Below are positions 9,062 through 17,169 of a stretch of 45,520 nucleotides of DNA, in pieces. Source of the stretch: Nostoc sp. RI_552. Its GTDB lineage: Bacteria; Cyanobacteriota; Cyanobacteriia; Cyanobacteriales; Nostocaceae. The first letter of the stretch is position 1; each line of letters starts with the position of its first letter. A program made the position numbers and the translations under genes. The DNA lies in the NCBI GenBank assembly GCA_016124525.1, contig WGNO01000012.1, positions 1 to 45,520 of the forward strand, written 5' to 3'. The notes under the pieces are model-generated. The model saw only the letters and a list, made by a program, of their open reading frames with translations, had not been told where the DNA came from and did no database searches.

Positions 9062-10543
9062 GTGGCTGACAAAAATCGTTCTCAATGGGACGTGGTTAGG
9101 TTTATCGATACTTTAACCTATTTCGAGGTGTTTCCCTGTCTTAACTGGGTCAAGCAGTTAATTCAAGGTCGTTTCCACGAGGATCAAAAACCGGATGGAG
9201 GAAGAAATGTGGGTGTAATACTGGTAGCAGGTGCGACGGGTGGAGTGGGAAAACGAGTTGTACAACGACTGCTGCAACAAGGAAATAAAGTTCGCGCCTT
9301 GGTGCGAGATATTGAAAAAGGACGGACAATTCTTGGTAATGAGGTTGACTTAGTAGCTGGGGATATCACTAAACCAGAAACATTAAATTCAATGGTGATG
9401 AGCAATATCCAAGCCGTGATTTGTTGCACCGCAGTGCGTGTACAGCCAGTAGAAGGCGACACACCAGATCGAGCTAAATATAACCAAGGTGTGAAATTTT
9501 ATATGCCAGAAGTTGTTGGGGATACTCCCGAAAATGTAGAATATCAAGGTGTGAAAAACTTGGTGACAGCTGCGGCGAAATATTTACCTCCAGCCAATGA
9601 AAAACTGATATTTGATTTTACTCATCCCTCGGCTGAATTAAAAAATGTTTGGGGTGCAGTGGATGATGTTGTTATGGGTGGTGTGAGTGCCAGTAATATA
9701 CAATTTTTAGAAAATACGGCTGTGTTTGCTGGTAATGTTTCTACGGCTAACTCTGGCGGATTTGCGTCTATTAGAACCAAGAATTTTTACCCTTGCTTTA
9801 ATTTATCTGCTTACCCAGGTGTAGAGTTACGTGTGAAAGGTGATGGTCAGCGTTACAAACTGTTTTTACGAACAGATACAAAATGGGATGGGGTTGGTTA
9901 CAGTTATTCTTTTGACACCGTAGATAATACTTGGATCACTGTTCGTGTTCCTTTTTCAGATTTAATTCCAGTGTTTCGCGCCAAGGTGGTGCAAAATTGT
10001 CCCCCCATAAATACTAGTCAAGTTTCGTCATTTCAATTGATGTTGAGTAAATTTGAATATGATGGGGCTTTAAATCCCAAGTTTTCACCAGGTGGTTTTG
10101 CTTTACAAATTGAATCCATTAAAGCTTATGGCGGGGAGACTTTTCCCAGGTTTGTCCTTGTCAGTTCCGCTGGGGTAACTCGTCCGGGAAGACCTGGGAT
10201 TAATTTAGATGAAGAACCACCAGCTGTGAGATTAAATGACCAGTTGGGAGGAATCTTAACATGGAAATTGAGAGGGGAAGATAGTTTAAGATCCAGTGGG
10301 ATTCCTTACACCATTATTCGACCTTGCGCTTTGACTGAGGAACCAGGTGGTAAGGAATTAATCTTTGAGCAAGGTGATAATATGAGAGGCAAAATTAGCC
10401 GTGATGATGTAGCTGAAATTTGTGTGCGATCGCTACACCAATCAAATGCCTGTAATATCACTTTAGAAGTGAAAGCAGGAGAAAATAGTGGTAATGATAT
10501 GAATTGGTATCAGCTATTTTCCCATTTACAACCAGATCAATAA
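9062..10543 (+). CDS. Atypical SDR (NAD(P)-binding) protein with inserted CIA30 domain, HCF173-like
   Basis: The protein (about 493 residues from GTG 9062) begins with a Rossmann fold: VILVAGATGGVGKRVVQRLL with GxxGxxG, then ALVRD and AVICCTAVR. A CIA30 (complex I intermediate-associated 30) beta-sandwich is inserted at about residues 178-353 (LIFDFTHPSA to IESIKAYG). The SDR fold then resumes with VLVSSAGVTRPG, GIPYTIIRPCALTE and the C-terminal substrate domain. This split architecture is that of plant HCF173, which promotes psbA mRNA translation, and its cyanobacterial relatives; function here is inferred. The frame is open from GTG 8996; I prefer 9062 because GAGGA lies about 9 bases upstream and MADKNRSQWD fits the family start. 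Confidence 0.85.
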   Translation: MADKNRSQWDVVRFIDTLTYFEVFPCLNWVKQLIQGRFHEDQKPDGGRNVGVILVAGATGGVGKRVVQRLLQQGNKVRALVRDIEKGRTILGNEVDLVAGDITKPETLNSMVMSNIQAVICCTAVRVQPVEGDTPDRAKYNQGVKFYMPEVVGDTPENVEYQGVKNLVTAAAKYLPPANEKLIFDFTHPSAELKNVWGAVDDVVMGGVSASNIQFLENTAVFAGNVSTANSGGFASIRTKNFYPCFNLSAYPGVELRVKGDGQRYKLFLRTDTKWDGVGYSYSFDTVDNTWITVRVPFSDLIPVFRAKVVQNCPPINTSQVSSFQLMLSKFEYDGALNPKFSPGGFALQIESIKAYGGETFPRFVLVSSAGVTRPGRPGINLDEEPPAVRLNDQLGGILTWKLRGEDSLRSSGIPYTIIRPCALTEEPGGKELIFEQGDNMRGKISRDDVAEICVRSLHQSNACNITLEVKAGENSGNDMNWYQLFSHLQPDQ

Positions 10544-10628
10544 ATACAGGAAAAGCAGGATAGGAAGACAGGGATACTGAAAACAAAAAAACTTTCCCAC
10601 TTCCCACCTTCTTAAAGGAGTTAATCTA

Positions 10629-10970
10629 ATGTTGCGCCGATTAATTTTAGCCGGGATAGTAGTAATTGTTGTTTGGACGGGCTTATTCTCTCACCCGGCT
10701 GTATCACAGCAAATTGAGTCTCGCTTTAACAATTTAGTAGCAGATTTCCATCGTTTTGAATCGCGGTTAAATAAAGTAGAGTCTAAGTTGAGTGGAACTG
10801 GTCAACTTTCATCAGCAAGAACGTATCTGACACCACCACAGTCAAGTGATACCCAAGGTAACTTGTCTCACCAAGAGCAAATGTTTGAGCGCTTGGCTAC
10901 TTTATTGGTGGAATTAAAGCAACAAGTTAATCAATTAGAGAAGAAAGTTGCTGAACTAGAATCGCGGTAA
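10629..10970 (+). CDS. Small exported or membrane-anchored coiled-coil protein
   Basis: This 113-residue protein starts at ATG 10629 behind an AAAGGAG box (about 10614-10620). Residues 1-27 are a signal peptide or anchor (MLRRLILAGIVVIVVW, then SHPAVSQQ with a likely cleavage after VSQ). Two heptad-rich segments follow, at about 31-55 (SRFNNLVADFHRFESRL) and 83-113 (MFERLATLLVELKQQV to LEKKVAELESR), joined by a Ser/Thr/Pro-rich linker. No enzyme motif is visible and I do not recognise a named family. It lies 85 bases after the SDR/CIA30 gene on the same strand and may be co-transcribed. Confidence 0.75.
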   Translation: MLRRLILAGIVVIVVWTGLFSHPAVSQQIESRFNNLVADFHRFESRLNKVESKLSGTGQLSSARTYLTPPQSSDTQGNLSHQEQMFERLATLLVELKQQVNQLEKKVAELESR

Positions 10971-11101
10971 TAAGTTCGTTTTTCCATCGCCAAAATTTGC
11001 AGTGTTTTTGTTTGGCAGAAATAGACTCATTACCGCTATTTAGGGCTTTTTATATGTATTATTTCGTGCTTTTCGCTATCCTATTACTGGTAGCGGGTTT
11101 T

Positions 11102-11503
11102 CTACCCTTGGACAGTTAATTTGCCAACCATACCAGCACCACGGTGAGGTTGACAATAGAAAGTGTAATCACCAGCAGGTGCGTCTGCGGGAATTACCGT
11201 TGTGTAGGTTTGACCAGGAATCATCATCAATTTAGTGTTGGAGAGACTTTTTGCAAAATCGCTCTTTGGCTCGAAGACAACGTTATGGGGAGGAACTTTG
11301 TTGTTCACCCACTCAATTGTGTCCCCTGGTTTAACTGTCAATTTTTTAGGTTCAAATGCAAGCAAACCTTTGTCAGTACCTAGTTTTACCTTGTAGGTGT
11401 CAGCTGAAGCGCTGGGTGTGAAAATAGCAAAGCTGCTAACAACTAAAAGAACTGTTAACACTGCTAAAGCAAAACGTCTCCGGCTTGCGGCAAACAATTT
11501 CAT
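11102..11503 (-). CDS. petE: Plastocyanin precursor
   Basis: Plastocyanin carries electrons from cytochrome b6f to photosystem I in the thylakoid lumen. The 133-residue precursor has a twin-basic hydrophobic signal (residues 1-34, ending PSASA) and a 99-residue mature domain from DTYKVKLG. All four copper ligands are present: His73 (PPHNV), Cys117, His120 (YCQPH) and Met125 (GAGM). ATG 11503 is preceded by AGGACAAGG. The gene follows psbV on the same strand but after 435 bases with its own promoter-like sequence, so it is probably a separate unit. In cyanobacteria petE is commonly copper-induced; no copper operator is identified here. Confidence 0.97.
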   Translation of the reverse strand: MKLFAASRRRFALAVLTVLLVVSSFAIFTPSASADTYKVKLGTDKGLLAFEPKKLTVKPGDTIEWVNNKVPPHNVVFEPKSDFAKSLSNTKLMMIPGQTYTTVIPADAPAGDYTFYCQPHRGAGMVGKLTVQG

Positions 11504-11544
11504 GGCCTTGTCCTAACTATATTTTTACTTTTCACTACTTATTC

Positions 11545-11573
11545 TAAATAAAATTTAGCCCAAAGTATGACAA
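11545..11573 (-). promoter_or_regulatory. Candidate petE promoter
   Basis: On the reverse strand TTGTCA (11573-11568) and TATTTA (11550-11545) are 17 bases apart, about 40 bases upstream of the petE start codon. The -35 match is good and the -10 match moderate; AT-rich surroundings lower the weight of this call. Confidence 0.4.
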
Positions 11574-11887
11574 TATGTCGTAGATAAAATTTTTTTTTTA
11601 CAATTGTGGGCAAATCATTAGCAAACCTTTCGGCATGGAGGTAATTATCACCCAAGACACACCCAAGTGTTTATGGGTAAAATGCCCATAATTTCTTTGA
11701 CAGTTGTTTAACCCACCATGTTGACATTTTTTACCCGTCCCTGAGCCTCCCCAACAGGGGAGGAGGAACAGCTTTGGTTATAATGCGGGCTTTAGAACCC
11801 CAATTTACAGATGGGGAAGGAAGTGTAGTGAGGTTAGGTGCAGGCAGTTTTAATGGCGAGGAATGAGAAATGGGGCTGGGGATCAAT

Positions 11888-11908
11888 CCAAAATCTAAAA
11901 TCCAAAAT
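11888..11908. repeat. Short tandemly repeated heptanucleotide, 3 units
   Basis: Three consecutive 7-base units read CCAAAAT, CTAAAAT, CCAAAAT. They lie 30 bases from the psbV stop codon, outside coding sequence. Confidence 0.6.
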
Positions 11909-11938
11909 TAATTCTGGAATTAGTGATCTTTGAGGAGA

Positions 11939-12430
11939 TTAGTAATAAATCTTACCCCCTCCCCACTTTATACCAACCACTTTGGGTTCTAGTAGGATAT
12001 GACCAGCGATGGCTACTAAGTCATCTTCTGTCATATTTCTCATTTCTGTGAAAATATCTGCACTCTTCAGGCTGGGGTGTAACTCAGAAATTTCCACTTC
12101 TCCATCATAGGTAGTGGGATTTTTCATGTAATCCACCAACCCTTCAATGTTATCCCGCTTTGGTCTTGCCAGTGCGAGAGTTTCTGGATCTAGTCCCACG
12201 TTTTGGTTGGTCTTGGTAACACCGCCTGCATGACATTGAGCACAGGCGAATTGAAACAAGCGTTTACCTTCTTTTACTTGTTTAAGACTGAGTACAACTT
12301 GGTCACCCTGGTCATTTAATGGCACTGTTCTGGTAGCTTCGTCTAGTTCTAGTGCTGTCGCGCTACCCACAAGGAGCTGAAACGTCAGCAAAATGGTAGC
12401 AACAACAACGCCAATTAGTGTTCTAAACAT
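11939..12430 (-). CDS. psbV: Cytochrome c-550 of photosystem II, precursor
   Basis: PsbV is a lumenal extrinsic subunit that stabilises the oxygen-evolving cluster. The 163-residue precursor has a signal peptide (1-26, ending SATA) and a mature domain beginning LELDEATRTV. The covalent heme site CAQCH is at residues 63-67, and the second axial ligand is His118 (mature His92) in SELHPSLK, as known for this bis-histidine cytochrome. The C-terminus WGGGKIYY is diagnostic. ATG 12430 follows an AAGGGGA ribosome binding site. Confidence 0.97.
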   Translation of the reverse strand: MFRTLIGVVVATILLTFQLLVGSATALELDEATRTVPLNDQGDQVVLSLKQVKEGKRLFQFACAQCHAGGVTKTNQNVGLDPETLALARPKRDNIEGLVDYMKNPTTYDGEVEISELHPSLKSADIFTEMRNMTEDDLVAIAGHILLEPKVVGIKWGGGKIYY

Positions 12431-12930
12431 GTTTCCCCTTAAAGATTTTGACGCTAAACACAGCTAATAAAGCGATGCTCAATCTCCATGTTGCTAATGA
12501 CAGCTATGGTTGTTGCCATTAGCTCAAGCCTGAAATAGCCCTTGGTAGGACTTAGGTCTCTTTCTGTGAGTTCCCAGTGACTTTTAGGTAGGTTTCCGAC
12601 AATATGTGGAAAATAATTACCTATGCATCTTCTAACACCAAATCTTTCTTTTGGTGCTTATTGGCAATTTTTAGTTGGTTATGCAGAGAAAACATTATTG
12701 CTACAGTAACACTGTAGTCTGTTGCCATCTCTGCGCTCAGTAGGTTTATAAAACCCATAATAGTGATTAACTGACAGATAGAGATTGAGTCGCTGTAATA
12801 CCAATATCATGTTCAGTGTGCAATTTGTTGTCCAAATATGGTTACCGTTGAAGTGGGGATAAAACACTAATAAGTCAATATAGACTTAATATTATGTAAT
12901 ATAAGGATTCAGGGTTTAATTACAATGCTA
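12431..12930. other. Spacer upstream of psbV, with stem-loop
   Basis: The 500-base spacer contains the psbV leader. A perfect 7-bp inverted repeat, GCTAATG (12493-12499) and CATTAGC (12517-12523), could form a stem-loop about 65-95 bases upstream of the psbV start. A 62-codon reverse-strand frame at 12679-12867 shows no family features and is probably chance. Nothing else is recognised. Confidence 0.4.
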
Positions 12931-13785
12931 TTAACCTTTTCCTCCTGTAAATGTGGCACTTTGAATAAAGTAGCGGTTGAAGAACGCATAAATAGCTAAA
13001 GCAGGCAAGGTAAATACCATAGCAGCAGCCATAATGTAGTTCCAATAGCTGATGTATTGACCTTTAAAGCTGTTTAGCCCCAAAGGTAGGGTAAACATTT
13101 CTGGCTCAAACAAAATCACGATGGGAAGTAAAAAATTATTCCAACTACTCATGAACACGAAAACCGCTTGTGCAGCCAATGCAGGCTTTGCTAGAGGTAA
13201 GACAATATAGCGAAAAATCTCTAATGTATTTAAACCATCTAGTTGAGCAGCTTCCTCTAGTTCTTTAGGAAAATTTACAAAAAACTGCCGCATCATAAAA
13301 ATGAAAGTGGCATTGACCATGGTAGGAACAATCATACCCTGGTAGGAATTTAGCCAACCAATGGCTTTCAAAATCAAAAATGTGGGAATCAGGGTGATTT
13401 GTATTGGTACTGCAAGCAGTGCCAAAATAAAAAAAAACCACAGGCGTTTACCCACAAAACTCAGCCTAGCGAGGGCATACCCTGCCATTGAATTAAATAG
13501 CAAATTTAACCCGGTCACGCTCACAGCAATGACAACACTGTTGAAGAACCAACGCCAAAATAGAGGTTCTTGCACAAATATCTGTCTGTAATTATCAAGA
13601 GTAAAATTCTTGGGTAACAAATTTAATTCGCCACTGATAATCTCCGATAACGGTTTAAAGGACGCTGAAAGCGCCCACAGGAAAGGAACCAAGGTGACGA
13701 CTGCATAAACAGTTAACACAAGGTACAAAAGCACTTTTAGCCAAGGTAAGCGGGAAATATTAGTCATCTTCCGGTACTTTTTCAC
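12931..13785 (-). CDS. Carbohydrate ABC transporter permease (MalG/UgpE type)
   Basis: The 284-residue protein has six hydrophobic segments and the permease EAA loop EEAAQLDGLNTLEIFRYIVLP near 192-212, which docks the ATPase. The opening (TLVPFLWALSASFKP) and the end (FNRYFIQSATFTGGKG) are typical of the second permease of binding-protein-dependent sugar importers. The frame opens with GTG 13785; an in-frame ATG at 13767 (MTNISRLPW) is an equally possible start. It lies 133 bases downstream of its partner permease. No ATPase gene is nearby, so a shared MsiK-type ATPase encoded elsewhere is likely. Confidence 0.9.
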   Translation of the reverse strand: MKKYRKMTNISRLPWLKVLLYLVLTVYAVVTLVPFLWALSASFKPLSEIISGELNLLPKNFTLDNYRQIFVQEPLFWRWFFNSVVIAVSVTGLNLLFNSMAGYALARLSFVGKRLWFFFILALLAVPIQITLIPTFLILKAIGWLNSYQGMIVPTMVNATFIFMMRQFFVNFPKELEEAAQLDGLNTLEIFRYIVLPLAKPALAAQAVFVFMSSWNNFLLPIVILFEPEMFTLPLGLNSFKGQYISYWNYIMAAAMVFTLPALAIYAFFNRYFIQSATFTGGKG

Positions 13786-13918
13786 TAACTAAAGTTAACA
13801 AATACATAAGTTGAGATTCTCTTTCAACGAAGGTGCATCAACAAATGCCTCAAGCCAAGTGTTTTCGGTGCCTTTCGGCGATTTTATTGTGAGGGAAAAT
13901 TAGCAAATCAAGAGCTAG

Positions 13919-14824
13919 TTAATTTCCTTCGCCTCCAAAAATTCGTTGCTGAATGACAGTTACACTGATAATGATTGCTGCCAGCAAAAAAGCGATGGCC
14001 GCAGCATATCCCATCTGTAAATTGCGAAATACAGCTTGGTAAATTAGTAGTACGACAGTCAAGGTGGCGTTGTTTGGCCCGCCAGTGCCGGCAGAAAAAA
14101 TGTATGACTGGTCAAAAAGTTGAAAAGTGCCGATTATGCCAATAGCCACAACAAAAAAAGTGACAGGTTTAAGGATGGGAATGGTGATATGGATAAACTG
14201 TTGCCACCAGTTTGCTCCGTCCAATGCTGCTGCTTCGTAGAGCTTTTGGGGGATATCTTGCAAAGCTGCCAAGTAAATCACCATATAAAATGGTGCAGTT
14301 GACCAAATATTCATGAGCATAATACCTTTGAGGGCTACAGATGGGTCGCCCAACCAGTTATAAGTCGGTAGTCCCACAAAAGCGAGAAGATTATTTAGTA
14401 GTCCATCGGTGTTATAAATCCACATGAATATCAGAGTTAGCACGGCTGAAGATGTCACTGTGGGTAAAAAGAACAAGATACGCCATGAGTTTTTGCCACG
14501 CACACCAGAATTGAGGGTTACAGCCAGCAATAAAGCTAAAATAGTTTGACTGGGAACAACAACTGCCACATATTCTGCTGTATTTCTCAAAGCAATACCC
14601 ACTCGTTCATCTTCAACTAAACGGGTGAAATTGCCAAGGCCAATGAAATCGTACTCAATACCGCCTAAAAGTTGGACTTTGTGCAGGGAAAGAAAAACCG
14701 CGTAAACTATCGGTAGAATGACGAAACATCCCAAAACTAATATCATGGGCAATATAAAGATATACCCGGTCAGAGTTTCGCTTATATTCCATCTCGGGTT
14801 GATTCGCCGTCTATAAATTTCCAT
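13919..14824 (-). CDS. Sugar ABC transporter permease (MalF/UgpA type)
   Basis: This 301-residue integral membrane protein has six predicted helices, from YIFILPMILVLGCFVILP near residue 22 to the last helix near 275-293. The EAA loop YEAAALDGANWWQQFIHITIP lies near 196-216, followed by LKPVTFFVV. It forms the heterodimeric channel with the permease encoded just downstream. ATG 14824 gives MEIYRRRINPRW. The substrate cannot be read from sequence; the family imports mono- and oligosaccharides or glucosylglycerol-like solutes. The likely cognate binding protein is encoded 2.3 kb upstream on the same strand, separated by pyrC. Confidence 0.9.
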   Translation of the reverse strand: MEIYRRRINPRWNISETLTGYIFILPMILVLGCFVILPIVYAVFLSLHKVQLLGGIEYDFIGLGNFTRLVEDERVGIALRNTAEYVAVVVPSQTILALLLAVTLNSGVRGKNSWRILFFLPTVTSSAVLTLIFMWIYNTDGLLNNLLAFVGLPTYNWLGDPSVALKGIMLMNIWSTAPFYMVIYLAALQDIPQKLYEAAALDGANWWQQFIHITIPILKPVTFFVVAIGIIGTFQLFDQSYIFSAGTGGPNNATLTVVLLIYQAVFRNLQMGYAAAIAFLLAAIIISVTVIQQRIFGGEGN

Positions 14825-15429
14825 TACAATTCGGCCTCCACATCATCCAATGCAATTACGAAATTGTAGGTCGGGTTGTAGCTCCCTTCCGGAAAAATAT
14901 TATGTAGTGAAACCCAACAGAGCTATTCAAATATATTTTGCTATGTTGAGAAATAAGTCTTTTTTGGTGCGGGCTAACCTGAACCAGTAGCTGTAAAAAA
15001 AATAATCGAAAATTTTCGTCTCCAAAACCTTGTCTACCCTGGCTTTGAAGCTTTTTTCATCACTTTTGCCAGATGTAATTTTGAGATAATTTTTTCAATG
15101 CTACTCTTGACAACCTTATGCCTGAAAAGCTACGGATTTGTCGGCAGGCAAATCTGTAACTTAAAATTAAATACATTAATGCTTCCTGCTCTGGACAGTT
15201 AAGATTACAGATAATCCCTATCAGGGGCTGAAACTAAGGGGGAATCCATCTAAATCTCGCCCCTGGGGTGATTTGCCTGGGGTAGTTTACCGGAAAACGA
15301 GCTAAAGCCCCTGGGTTTAGACATGAGTGCGACCCCTTCCCTCGAAGGGACACTAAACAGCCAAAGCTAGTTGGTTAAACCCAGTGTCCCAGAGCAGCAA
15401 CTTAATGCAGATGCGGCGGAACAAGAACG
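14825..15429. other. Spacer with nested inverted repeats, possible IS end
   Basis: In this 605-base gap, 15294-15391 holds nested complementary blocks. GTTTAG (15315-15320) pairs with CTAAAC (15353-15358), AGTG (15325-15328) with CACT (15351-15354), and CCCTT (15334-15338) with AAGGG (15345-15349); CTGGGTTT (15311-15318) can alternatively pair with AAACCCAG near 15377-15384. The phrase GAGCTAAAGCCCC resembles IS200/IS605 ends seen elsewhere in this window (compare 45191-45201). I read it as a decayed transposon end; the remaining 450 bases show nothing. Confidence 0.4.
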
Positions 15430-16458
15430 TCATACCAATTGCCATGTCATTTTCTCCCCCGCACCCAAAGGTACAAGCCCAGATTCCATAAATGGAACTT
15501 CATCAGGAACGCGCCAACTCGTTTTGGACAAGGTAATTAGTTCTGTATTACGCGGCAGTTGATAGAAATCTGGGCCATGGAAGCTAGCGAAGGCCTCCAG
15601 TTTATCCAAAGCTTTCACGCTTTCAAATGCTTCGGCATACAACTCAAGGGCATGGAGAGCCGAAAAGCATCCCGCGCAGCCACAGGAACTTTCTTTGCTG
15701 GTGCGGGTATGGGGAGCGCTATCGGTACCTAGAAAAAACTTCGGATTCCCCGATGTTGCCGCTTGCAACAAAGCCTGACGATGCTCCTCCCGTTTCAAAA
15801 TGGGCAGGCAATAAAAATGCGGGCGAAAGCCGCCTTTGAACAGGGCATTACGGTTAAATAACAAATGTTGTGGCGTAATTGTGGCGGCGATGGTGTTGGC
15901 AGATAGGACATATTGCACCGCATCGGAGGTGGTGATATGCTCAAGGACCACCCGCAGGTTGGGAAATCGCTGCTTGAGGGGGATTAAATGTCTCTCGATA
16001 AACACCTTCTCGCGATCAAACGTATCAACCTCGTTATCGGTCACTTCACCGTGCAATAATAACGGCATTTCCAACTGCTGCATCACTTCAAAGACACCAT
16101 CGCATTTCCGAATATCTGTCACACCGGAGTCAGAATTGGTGGTTGCACCGGCTGGGTAATACTTGACCGCTTTGATAAACTGGGATTTTTTACCCCGGAG
16201 AATCTCGTCGGGGTTGGTGTTGTCGGTGAGGTAAAGCGTCATCAATGGCTCAAACTGTTGCCCCTCTGGAATGGCGGCGAGGATGCGATCGCGATAGGCT
16301 AATGCATCTGCCACCGAGCGGATAGGGGGCTTCAGGTTAGGCATGATGATGGCACGGGCAAACTGACGCACCGTGTAGGGCAGAACAGCTTTCAGTGCTC
16401 CACCGTCCCGGAGATGCAGATGCCAATCGTCGGGTCGGGTAATGGTAAGCTTTTGCAT
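15430..16458 (-). CDS. pyrC: Dihydroorotase (class II)
   Basis: The 342-residue enzyme closes carbamoyl-aspartate to dihydroorotate in pyrimidine synthesis. The binuclear zinc site is visible: [10 protein letters not shown] (HxH near residues 13-15), the lysine to be carboxylated in [14 protein letters not shown] near 95-108, His residues in LLHGEVTD and LEHITTSDA, and the catalytic Asp in LGTDSAPH near 245-252. Length and motifs match the E. coli PyrC type. ATG 16458 opens [12 protein letters not shown]. It sits between the binding-protein gene and the permease genes of a sugar importer, with IS relics nearby; its GC content appears higher than its neighbours'. Confidence 0.95.
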   Translation of the reverse strand: MQKLTITRPDDWHLHLRDGGALKAVLPYTVRQFARAIIMPNLKPPIRSVADALAYRDRILAAIPEGQQFEPLMTLYLTDNTNPDEILRGKKSQFIKAVKYYPAGATTNSDSGVTDIRKCDGVFEVMQQLEMPLLLHGEVTDNEVDTFDREKVFIERHLIPLKQRFPNLRVVLEHITTSDAVQYVLSANTIAATITPQHLLFNRNALFKGGFRPHFYCLPILKREEHRQALLQAATSGNPKFFLGTDSAPHTRTSKESSCGCAGCFSALHALELYAEAFESVKALDKLEAFASFHGPDFYQLPRNTELITLSKTSWRVPDEVPFMESGLVPLGAGEKMTWQLV

Positions 16459-16489
16459 CCTCTGATTATAAACGGTAACAGATGATAAT

Positions 16490-16597
16490 TTATCCTAGTT
16501 CCTCTGTCTGTATATCCGCAATTGCCCAAGCATTTTCCAACGATTCTCCTTTCAGATAACGTTTTAGTGTATCCGTCACCAACTTATTGAGATTCAC
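16490..16597 (-). pseudogene. Possible antitoxin-like C-terminal remnant
   Basis: A reverse-strand frame, GTG 16597 to stop 16490, encodes 35 residues: NLNKLVTDTLKRYLKGE followed by [17 protein letters not shown]. The composition and the [13 protein letters not shown] end look like the tail of a small ribbon-helix-helix or antitoxin-type regulator, but the N-terminal DNA-binding part is missing, with an in-frame TAG just upstream. No toxin gene is next to it. The call rests on appearance only. Confidence 0.3.
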
Positions 16598-16739
16598 CCT
16601 CGTTTTTGATGAAGTTAGCTACCCACGTACACACTAAAACTACCCTATCGCCTGTGTCGGTTGCGTAAGTATTAAGAAAGAGCCAAAATTCCATGAAAAT
16701 ATTGCTAATGGTAGAAAAGAATTTCATTAGAAAATAGCA

Positions 16740-17150
16740 CATCAACTTTGTGATACTGCTCAAGCTATCTTTGTAGAGAATTTGAGTTTAGTTGGTTTGT
16801 CTAGAGGAATACTCGCAAAGCACTGTCTAGATCTTGCATAGGTACAATTATTTCACATTCTGGAACAGTGTTGTTTCAAAAGTGGTGTGTATTTCCAGAA
16901 AGTATATGGTAGAAAGACTTCTCAAATTTGCCCTATGTACAATGGAAATGGGTAAAAACAGTTGTGGAGAGCCTATTCATGGTTGTGAAAATTGTGGCCA
17001 TACAACTGACGGGGATGTTGCAGCCGCTCAAGTAGTTCTCATTAGAGGACGAAGCCCGTCGGACAGACGGTGAAGATCCTTGGTGTTAGCAAAGCAGAGT
17101 GTTACCGCCAGTAAGTTCACTGGAATCCTTTTGAAACAAGAATCCCCTGG
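16740..17150 (+). pseudogene. tnpB relic (IS200/IS605 family), frameshifted
   Basis: From 16740 one frame reads HQLCDTAQAIFVENLSLVGL then SRGILAKHCLDLA, stop, LFHILEQCCFKSGVYFQKV and TSQICP, the RuvC-II to zinc-ribbon region of TnpB. After a frameshift near 16960, a second frame gives ENCGHTTDGDVAAAQVVLIRG, the second zinc-ribbon half and RuvC-III aspartate region. The tail near 17085-17140 reads LAKQSVTASKF-GILLKQESP. At least one in-frame stop and one frameshift are present, and the first ~250 codons are missing. It separates the sugar-binding-protein gene from pyrC. Confidence 0.8.
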
Positions 17151-17169
17151 CTTCTAACTGTGGAGACTG

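Larger units (their letters stand above)
11504..11938. other. petE-psbV spacer with short hairpin and heptad repeat
   Basis: This 435-base spacer holds the petE promoter candidate and a C/G-rich inverted repeat near 11741-11766 (CCTCCCC...GGGGAGG) that could end psbV transcripts. It also has a three-unit heptanucleotide repeat at 11888-11908 (CCAAAAT, CTAAAAT, CCAAAAT), a type common between genes of filamentous cyanobacteria. No open frame with recognisable coding content is seen. Confidence 0.5.

Noticed and set aside
12679..12867. 62-codon reverse frame upstream of psbV
   Set aside because: No ribosome binding site, no recognisable motif, unusual composition; probably chance.
16834..17073. 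79-codon frame read as a separate small zinc-finger gene
   Set aside because: Its cysteines and DGDVAAAQVV are the tail of a frameshifted tnpB relic, not an independent gene.
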